Origin: Prochlorococcus sp. AG-315-D17
GTDB taxonomy: Bacteria; Cyanobacteriota; Cyanobacteriia; PCC-6307; Cyanobiaceae
DNA: 17,560 nt
Direction: 5' to 3'
NCBI GenBank assembly: GCA_003283685.1
Contig: QBWD01000020.1
Location: 1 to 17,560, forward strand
Shown: positions 13,091-17,560 of the stretch, one piece after another
How the letters are laid out: each line of letters opens with the position of its first letter
Position numbering within the stretch: the first letter of the stretch is position 1
The notes under the pieces: model-generated
Database searches by the model: none
Told to the model about the DNA's origin: nothing
The model's input: only the letters and a program-made list of their open reading frames with translations
Translations under genes and position numbers: made by a program

Positions 13091-13275
13091 CACCAATACC
13101 TCCGTTTCCCAGTCCAGTTATACAACAACCAAATTACAAACCCAGCCATAAACAATGGCATAAAGCTATCAATGAAAATATATGCGGCATAAACAATTAT
13201 GGGGAATAAGATGACACGTTTAATATTTAAACGTCTACCTCTTGATGTTCTTCTCCATAGTTTTAAAAGAGGCAT
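13090..13275 (-). CDS. Small membrane protein (61 aa)
   Basis: The N-terminus is strongly basic (MPLLKLWRRTSRGRRLNIKR). Two adjacent hydrophobic segments follow (VILFPIIVYAAYIFI and FMPLFMAGFVIWLLY), and the tail is NWTGKRRYW. This predicts a hairpin in the membrane with both ends in the cytoplasm. The function is unknown. It starts five bases after the stop of the 68-aa gene and its own TGA overlaps the next ATG. Confidence 0.6.
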   Translation of the reverse strand: MPLLKLWRRTSRGRRLNIKRVILFPIIVYAAYIFIDSFMPLFMAGFVIWLLYNWTGKRRYW

Positions 13276-13280
13276 ATAAT

Positions 13281-13487
13281 CTATTCCTGTGTCAGTGATA
13301 ATTTATCGATCTTTTCTTGTTGCATCATGAGTCGATCTTTTTCTTTTTTTGCAGCGCCATATGTACTCCTAACGCTATAGGTAATGAAGATTGCATTAAT
13401 GGCTCCAACTAAGATTATTCCTACAATAATTTTATTAATCCCCTCAGGTGAACTTAGATATTCCAATAGAGCGTCTTGATCAAACAT
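13281..13487 (-). CDS. Small membrane protein with charged tail (68 aa)
   Basis: A short soluble start (MFDQDALLEYLSSPEGINK) leads into one membrane helix (IIVGIILVGAINAIFITYSV) and a charged helical tail (KKEKDRLMMQQEKIDKLSLTQE), a typical single-pass microprotein topology. Its ATG follows directly after the TAA of the 46-aa gene, with no gap. The function is unknown. Confidence 0.65.
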   Translation of the reverse strand: MFDQDALLEYLSSPEGINKIIVGIILVGAINAIFITYSVRSTYGAAKKEKDRLMMQQEKIDKLSLTQE

Positions 13488-13628
13488 TTAGTGCACAATT
13501 AATCTTTCTACTACTAGGGCTACAAATACTCCTTTAAAAAAGACAAGCCACAGCAATCCATAATCACTTAGGCCCAGCTTCTTTTGATACCAGGCAATTA
13601 GTTGCTTGTGCTTTTCTATCAGTTTCAT
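13488..13628 (-). CDS. Small membrane protein (46 aa)
   Basis: The basic, polar start (MKLIEKHKQLIAWYQKKLGLSDYG) is followed by one membrane helix (LLWLVFFKGVFVALVV) ending ERLIVH. Its ATG overlaps the TGA of the upstream 57-aa gene (ATGA), and its TAA directly precedes the next ATG. These junctions are the main reason to believe such a short gene. Confidence 0.6.
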   Translation of the reverse strand: MKLIEKHKQLIAWYQKKLGLSDYGLLWLVFFKGVFVALVVERLIVH

Positions 13629-13798
13629 TCTTCTACTTCAATAATTTCATAATAGGGACGGTCCCCATAATCAGCATCAGAACAACAAACATCGGAATAT
13701 ATTTCTTCTAATAGGTCGTATGCTTCGTCATAGCTGTTAAATGATTGCTGAGTAATGTCATCAGATTCTTTATCATGCCTAACGATTTTATAAATCAT
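13625..13798 (-). CDS. Small acidic soluble protein (57 aa)
   Basis: The product is very acidic and soluble: MIYKIVRHDKESDDI, a helix with YDEAYDLLEEIY, then a CC pair (SDVCCSDADYGDRP) and the ending YYEIIEVEE. I think this is a conserved picocyanobacterial family that folds as a small alpha/beta unit; the role is unknown. It overlaps the 46-aa gene by four bases and follows the 31-aa gene by 11 bases. Confidence 0.65.
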   Translation of the reverse strand: MIYKIVRHDKESDDITQQSFNSYDEAYDLLEEIYSDVCCSDADYGDRPYYEIIEVEE

Positions 13799-13809
13799 TT
13801 GAATATTTA

Positions 13810-13905
13810 TTAGCTGGATAAAAGAGTCCCGAATAATCCTGCAAAAGCAGAAAGGACAAAGATCGCAACAATTCCGATTGCAATAACTTTAGACATGTTT
13901 TTCAT
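13810..13905 (-). CDS. Hydrophobic microprotein (31 aa), first gene of the chain
   Basis: MKNMSKVIAIGIVAIFVLSA, then FAGLFGTLLSS, is almost entirely one membrane helix, preceded by a lysine-containing start. A second in-frame ATG (MSKVI) would shorten it by three residues. An upstream CCTCTTTC-containing tract separates it from the cupin gene. At 31 residues it would be missed by standard annotation, but the pattern of a clean helix plus start and stop is convincing. Confidence 0.5.
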   Translation of the reverse strand: MKNMSKVIAIGIVAIFVLSAFAGLFGTLLSS

Positions 13906-13929
13906 CTGATTTGAAAGAGGTTACCTAGT

Positions 13930-14205
13930 TTAATCACCAAATCGATAATGCTTTCGGACTGCTTTATGAACATCCCACCTACAGTCCATGCCTGCAGGAA
14001 ATATAACTAAGTCACCGGCACCAAACCTTACAGGTTCTCCACCATCAGGAGTCACTGTCACGTCACCTTCAAGCAACAAGCAAGTCTCTTGATCGTCATA
14101 AGTCCAATCAAAAGAACTTGCTTCACAAGTCCAAATTGGCCAATTTTTAATTCCTAATTCTTCAACGGTACTCTCAGGACAAGGAGAGGTGACTGATATA
14201 GACAA
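13930..14205 (-). CDS. Small cupin-domain protein (91 aa, TTG start)
   Basis: This is a one-domain cupin of the ureidoglycine-aminohydrolase-like (DUF861) type: WPIWTCEASSFDWTYDDQETCLLLEGDVTVTP corresponds to cupin motif 1 and GEPVRFGAGDLVIFPAGMDCRWDV to motif 2. The usual histidines of motif 1 are replaced (DDQE), so the metal site is atypical and the substrate unknown. No ATG fits the frame; a TTG at 14205 is the best start. It lies upstream of the microprotein chain on the same strand, 24 bases away, so read-through is possible. Confidence 0.75.
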   Translation of the reverse strand: MSISVTSPCPESTVEELGIKNWPIWTCEASSFDWTYDDQETCLLLEGDVTVTPDGGEPVRFGAGDLVIFPAGMDCRWDVHKAVRKHYRFGD

Positions 14206-14364
14206 GAGATAAAAACATAGTGGACTTCTTTTTTAGCTCCTAAAAGAAACAGTTGTCTAATAAAAATTCAAAATGACAAGAATTTAGTAAGAGAAATAAG
14301 GAAAGAGTTTTTTGTATAAATTGAGTTGGATTATTAGTAAATATTGCTTCCGAATATAAGTCCT

Positions 14365-14404
14365 CTTATTTCAGGCCTAGAGGACGCTAACGTCTGAGAA
14401 TAAG
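14365..14404 (+). promoter_or_regulatory. Stem-loop in the leader of the J-domain gene
   Basis: CTTATT (14365-14370) can pair with AATAAG (14399-14404), with an inner GACG-CTAA-CGTC hairpin (14383-14394). The outer arm includes the start of the AAGGAAG tract at 14402-14408, which would serve as ribosome site about 20 bases before the ATG, so the fold could dampen translation. The rest of 14206-14364 shows no gene. Confidence 0.4.
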
Positions 14405-14426
14405 GAAGAGAAACACATCAGGTGTT

Positions 14427-14984
14427 ATGGCCACAAAGTGCAAGCGACTTACTAAGCCTGAAGTTGTTGCATTGATAAGCGACTTAACTTCACAAGGAGA
14501 TATTTCAGAAGAATTGTTATATGGGTTTGCAGAGAAAATTAATGGTGGTCCTTTTCTCATTCCGAAGGCTAAAAAGCCAAAAGCAATGACAATGGCAGAA
14601 GCAAAGAAAGCTGTCTTGGCGAATTTTGGATGCAAAACAGTTACAGAGCTTCGGAAAAATAAGAATTTCACCATGTCAATGACTGGGGAAGATATTTCTC
14701 TCAAAACCAAAGCTGATTGGATGAAACTATATAGAAAGTGGATAGGTGTGCCAGCTGAAGAAAGAAACAAGACAGGGACAACATGCATCAACGGTATCGA
14801 TGTTCTTGAGAACTTCCGCCCTTGGCATGTGTTCAATTTAGATAGCAAGACTGCGTCAAAAGAAGACGTGAAAAATTCGTTTAGAAATTTAGCAAAAGTA
14901 CATCATCCAGATGTTGGAGGTGATGCAAGAGTTTTTGAACGACTGCAAAAGATGCGAGACTCTGTTCTCGCTCAGATGAAATAA
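14427..14984 (+). CDS. J-domain protein with unknown N-terminal domain (185 aa)
   Basis: Residues 131-185 are a DnaJ-type J domain: a helix (SKEDVKNSFRNLAKVHHPDV) with the HPD motif at 160-162 and the following GGDARVFERLQKMRDSV. HPD stimulates the ATPase of an Hsp70 partner, so the protein could bring DnaK to a client. Residues 1-125 are not a classical co-chaperone domain: MATKCKRLTKPEVVALISDL looks like a small helical start, followed by basic helices and KTKADWMKLYRKWIGV. It is 20 bases upstream of the HTH-HNH gene and probably forms an operon with it. A C-terminal position for the J domain is unusual for a general DnaJ. Confidence 0.75.
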   Translation: MATKCKRLTKPEVVALISDLTSQGDISEELLYGFAEKINGGPFLIPKAKKPKAMTMAEAKKAVLANFGCKTVTELRKNKNFTMSMTGEDISLKTKADWMKLYRKWIGVPAEERNKTGTTCINGIDVLENFRPWHVFNLDSKTASKEDVKNSFRNLAKVHHPDVGGDARVFERLQKMRDSVLAQMK

Positions 14985-15004
14985 AACAATTAATTATCCA
15001 ACCA

Positions 15005-16045
15005 ATGAGAGAACTTCTTACAGACAAAGAAACCGCCAAAATCCTACATATAACGACTACTTCTTTATATAGAACTGTTGATTTTTTTGATTCACGTGAT
15101 GACGATGAATGGGACCTAATAGAAGGAGATCATTTCGAATTTGTAAAAGGTGGTGATCCTGCTTTCAGACCTAGAAGGTTTACAGAAGAAGGTGTAGAGG
15201 CGCTTGCTCAGTATTACGAAAAAGAAAAAAAAATAAGTCTTCTTAATAACGTTTTAGATGCGCTTTTTCAAAGACGTATGAGAAGAAAAAAGATGCTTGT
15301 ATCAAGAAGAATTACGCAAGAATTTATAGAAGCCATTCCACCGCCAGAGATCAGAGGAGAATTAGCTTTTGTACAAAGGAAAACAACTATAAATATTTTG
15401 CAAACGAATGGTAAAGGTCTGAATAATTCAGAAGCACGTCTATTTGATGCAGGGTCTCTAGATGGACAGGAAGGATTAGAACTTGATGTACATTTTGCTA
15501 TTGATGAAAATGATCAAAAAACATGGAGTCAAAAAGGCATAGCAAGTATTGCTGTCGACATGAGTCGAAATTCCAGGATTTCAAAAGCCCGAAAGGCATG
15601 GATGGATGCGGTAGGAGATGTTGTTGAAGACTGCTTTACAGCTGAAGTTAAAAGAATTTCTGCTGCCCCATTAAGGATTGATAAGGCGATTGCAGCTGCC
15701 AAGCAATCAGCAGGCCAGAGGTGTCAGGTAAGTGGCAAAAGAAAAACAAGAACCAGTCAAATCCAATTACATGGACATCATCTTTTCGATAAAGCTACTC
15801 GGCCTGATCTCGCTGAGTTACATCAGAATATTTTAGTGATTGAAGGGAACATTCATTCAGAGTTTCATTCATGGAAGAAAAAAGAGAGTTGTGAGCCAAA
15901 GGATTTCTTGGATTTCTTATCTCAAGTGCGACTTGATCTAGTCGATCCTGTAAACAAGGCTGCCGCTAGGAGATATAACAAACTTGTCGCAAGATTAACC
16001 AAGCTCCAAAAGAATTACGAAGGGAATCATCTTAAATACAAGTAA
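15005..16045 (+). CDS. HTH plus HNH-type endonuclease-like protein (346 aa)
   Basis: Residues 4-27 (LLTDKETAKILHITTTSLYR) form an excisionase/MerR-like helix-turn-helix. The middle (residues 70-230) is a basic helical region and a beta-rich block (LELDVHFAIDEND) of unknown function. Residues 240-292 read as an HNH/ββα-Me nuclease: Cys240 in CQVSG, then LHGHH (255-259) as the catalytic His element, a conserved Asn in HQNILVIEGNIH, and a final HSEFHSW histidine. DNA cleavage is therefore likely, but the target is unknown. It follows the J-domain gene and precedes a dead recombinase, so it is probably cargo of a mobile element: homing, restriction-like or anti-phage. Confidence 0.7.
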   Translation: MRELLTDKETAKILHITTTSLYRTVDFFDSRDDDEWDLIEGDHFEFVKGGDPAFRPRRFTEEGVEALAQYYEKEKKISLLNNVLDALFQRRMRRKKMLVSRRITQEFIEAIPPPEIRGELAFVQRKTTINILQTNGKGLNNSEARLFDAGSLDGQEGLELDVHFAIDENDQKTWSQKGIASIAVDMSRNSRISKARKAWMDAVGDVVEDCFTAEVKRISAAPLRIDKAIAAAKQSAGQRCQVSGKRKTRTSQIQLHGHHLFDKATRPDLAELHQNILVIEGNIHSEFHSWKKKESCEPKDFLDFLSQVRLDLVDPVNKAAARRYNKLVARLTKLQKNYEGNHLKYK

Positions 16046-16088
16046 TAGTCTTGCTCCCTTGCCATTCTATTTTCTTTGTTAATCATCA

Positions 16089-16926
16089 TCAGGCCGCTAA
16101 AGCTTGTTCGAATGCAGTTGTTGTAGCACTCTTTTTTGCCCAAGGATATTCACGGCAATGAGTTTCAATACTATGTCCCATAGCAAGACTCATTGAACCA
16201 TTATCTATATCTAGTAGATGTCCTCTTACTGAATAGGCATGTCTAAAACTATAAGAGCCTGCTTTTTCGTTTCTCTTCTAGACATTCATAATTAGTTTCT
16301 TCCAAGCTTGTTGTCTCTTGAGGTATTTCAAACAGGCTTCCCCTACACCATTTTTGTTTTGAAGAGATGGAAGTAAGTAGAAAATCTTTTTGGTCAAATA
16401 ATTCAACTAAGTTCCAATCTTGTTTGACTCCATTTTTATTGACTGGATATAGAGGATATAAACGTCTAGCTTCTGTCATTCCACCTCCAGCCCTTTTTTG
16501 ATAGGAACACCATAAATATTCTTCTTTTGTTTTTCGATCAACTTTCTTTTCTAAATGCTTTAACTCTTCTGGCCTAATTCCAAAAGTAACCATCAATTTA
16601 ATGGCCCTTGCCCAATTCAAAGCAGCAGGAATATCTCGTTTAGCTCTTTCATCATTTTCCAAAGAGTGAATCAGATCAATAATCTCTTGATCTGTAACAG
16701 AGTGAACCTTTTGACTCTTAGAGGAAGCTGGCTTCCTTCCAATGTGATAACTCAAATCAGTTGGAGGATTCCATCGATCAGGAAACTTTTGAACATTCAC
16801 GCAGTAGCGAAGGAATGCTGAAAGGTTTCGTGTTCGTTGTTGTCTTGCTCGACTTCCTATCTCCCAATGTTGTGTTGTCTTATTAATCAGTTCAGCAGGA
16901 TCATCAGGTGCTCGTCTTCCATTCAT
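16089..16926 (-). pseudogene. Decayed tyrosine recombinase (integrase), frameshifted and with an in-frame TAG
   Basis: The frame from 16926 carries a SAM-like core-binding segment (HWEIGSRARQQRTRNLSAFL) and the first catalytic arginine in GIRPEELKHLE. Near 16385-16400 (an A-run, CCAAAAAGATT) the reading shifts: the homologous continuation is in another frame (PSLQNKNGVGEACLKYLKRQ). That frame then meets TAG at 16278-16280 and continues with SFRHAYSVRGH (second Arg-His box) and MGHSIETHCREYPW (Gly-His-Ser and the catalytic tyrosine), ending at a TGA (16089). At least two lesions and a missing N-terminal arm domain mean the enzyme is dead unless recoded. It would have excised or inserted the element carrying the neighbouring genes. 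Confidence 0.82.
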
Positions 16927-17201
16927 TAATGCAATTGCATTTTGAATCTTGAAACAACTCGACCAAAAGGATTGGATAGCTTGAGAGATCGATTTAGTTC
17001 TTTGATTTGTTCTTGCCTTTTTATTTCCAATGTTTTCTCACCTCGTTCCACCAAGATCATTTGAACCATTGAATGGAGTTCTTGATGAACGGAGTTCTCA
17101 AAGTTATCTCTCCAATAGAGATCTAAGTTATGGAGTCTTTCCGTTGAAAGAGCTTTTGTTCTGTCGTACCAGGCCATATGGTCCTCTGGTTCTAAACACA
17201 T
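16926..17201 (-). CDS. Hypothetical charged helical protein (91 aa)
   Basis: The ATG at 17201 (MCLEPEDHMAWYDRTKAL...) is the sensible start; a TTG at 17258 is not. The product is strongly helical and charged (ERLHNLDLYWRDNFENSVHQELH, then EIKRQEQIKELNRSLKL), with no known domain. It overlaps the stop of the membrane-protein gene by 10 bases, and its own TAA overlaps the ATG of the recombinase remnant (TAATG). It may be an intact gene or the debris of the missing recombinase N-terminus joined to other sequence; the first seems likelier. Confidence 0.5.
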   Translation of the reverse strand: MCLEPEDHMAWYDRTKALSTERLHNLDLYWRDNFENSVHQELHSMVQMILVERGEKTLEIKRQEQIKELNRSLKLSNPFGRVVSRFKMQLH

Positions 17202-17560
17202 AGTTTTTCTCGGGTTGTAGGTGAATGGGGTTTTGTTGAAAGCTCTGCATCTGTACAAATTTTTAATAACTCTTCGATGAATCCCATGAGACAGCCAAAC
17301 CAGAAAAGTGGTAGCTGTAAAAATAAAATCGATAAGCTATTAAACCTTCCAATATCAATAAGCCAGTGGCTAAGAAATAGAAAAATCAAACAACCAAAGA
17401 TATTGAGAGAAATGTCTTTTGGTTTGTATTGATGCTTTGGACTAGAAATTAGTAAATTTCTAAAGCCGTGAATGAGTCCAAAACTGAATGTTTGTGTTGC
17501 TCCATATCCCCATACTGAAAATGGAACCCAAGCTCCGTGTTCTGGAATTGCCAAGACTCC
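17192..17560 (-). CDS. C-terminal part of a membrane protein (5' end off window)
   Basis: The frame is open through the right edge, so the start is missing; a TTG at 17554 is only internal. The visible 122 residues have three or more hydrophobic segments (VPFSVWGYGATQTFSFGLI, ISLNIFGCLIFLFLSHWLI, LSILFLQLPLFWFGCLMGFI), broken by polar loops (HGFRNLLISSPKHQYKPKD). It is a polytopic membrane protein of unknown family. Its last ten bases overlap the start of the 91-aa gene, so the two are translationally coupled. Confidence 0.6.
   Translation of the reverse strand, partial: GVLAIPEHGAWVPFSVWGYGATQTFSFGLIHGFRNLLISSPKHQYKPKDISLNIFGCLIFLFLSHWLIDIGRFNSLSILFLQLPLFWFGCLMGFIEELLKICTDAELSTKPHSPTTREKLCV

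Noticed and set aside
14387..14848. Long minus-strand frame (153 codons)
   Set aside because: It lies opposite the J-domain gene, which has clear motifs; the minus translation has no recognisable domain and is a shadow.
1..17560. CRISPR array, rRNA genes, complete insertion sequences
   Set aside because: No regularly spaced repeats, rRNA sequence or transposase with terminal inverted repeats could be seen.

Overview
The window looks like a genomic-island-rich stretch of an AT-rich marine picocyanobacterium, most likely a low-GC Prochlorococcus. The reasons are the short, tightly packed genes, many genes under 60 codons, the oxygen-dependent coproporphyrinogen oxidase HemF, a plastoquinol terminal oxidase of the PTOX/AOX family, a plant-type 2Fe-2S ferredoxin, and several small protein families that look typical of this group. 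I could not search a database, so the genus is an inference.

Left part (1-2100): the 3' end of a C-type-lectin-domain protein, then a truncated tRNA-Pro(UGG) lacking its 5' half, which is the classic footprint of a tyrosine-recombinase att site. Small genes follow: two secreted proteins, a 38-residue protein and a DUF4326-like protein. Middle-left (2160-7640) is closer to core metabolism: hemF (minus), a Cys-tailed hypothetical gene, an ArsR-family regulator overlapping a pentapeptide-repeat gene, a ferredoxin divergent from PTOX, and small membrane proteins. A 24-bp promoter motif is shared by PTOX and a 55-residue membrane protein.

Centre (7640-11100) is rich in RNA signals and broken genes. 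It has a good cobalamin riboswitch with no reading frame for almost 400 bases downstream, a small coiled-coil protein, small basic proteins and several terminators. It also has an HTH gene with an in-frame amber codon, an RluF-type pseudouridine synthase, a frameshifted conserved gene, a TPR remnant, and a roughly 140-nt structured RNA candidate ending in an intrinsic terminator.

Right part (11100-17560): a two-gene operon encoding a hendecad-repeat coiled-coil membrane protein and a secreted protein; a promoter carrying a consensus cyanobacterial LexA box ahead of a Cys-rich protein; and a chain of six microproteins on the minus strand joined by overlapping stop and start codons. After a cupin comes a two-gene unit of a J-domain protein and an HTH-HNH endonuclease-like protein. 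This sits beside a decayed tyrosine recombinase (truncated, frameshifted, in-frame stop) and a membrane-protein gene that runs off the window. The J-domain/HNH pair next to a dead integrase is the best candidate for an undescribed mobile or defence cargo. The microprotein operon, the orphan riboswitch and the structured RNA are the other items most worth a second look.
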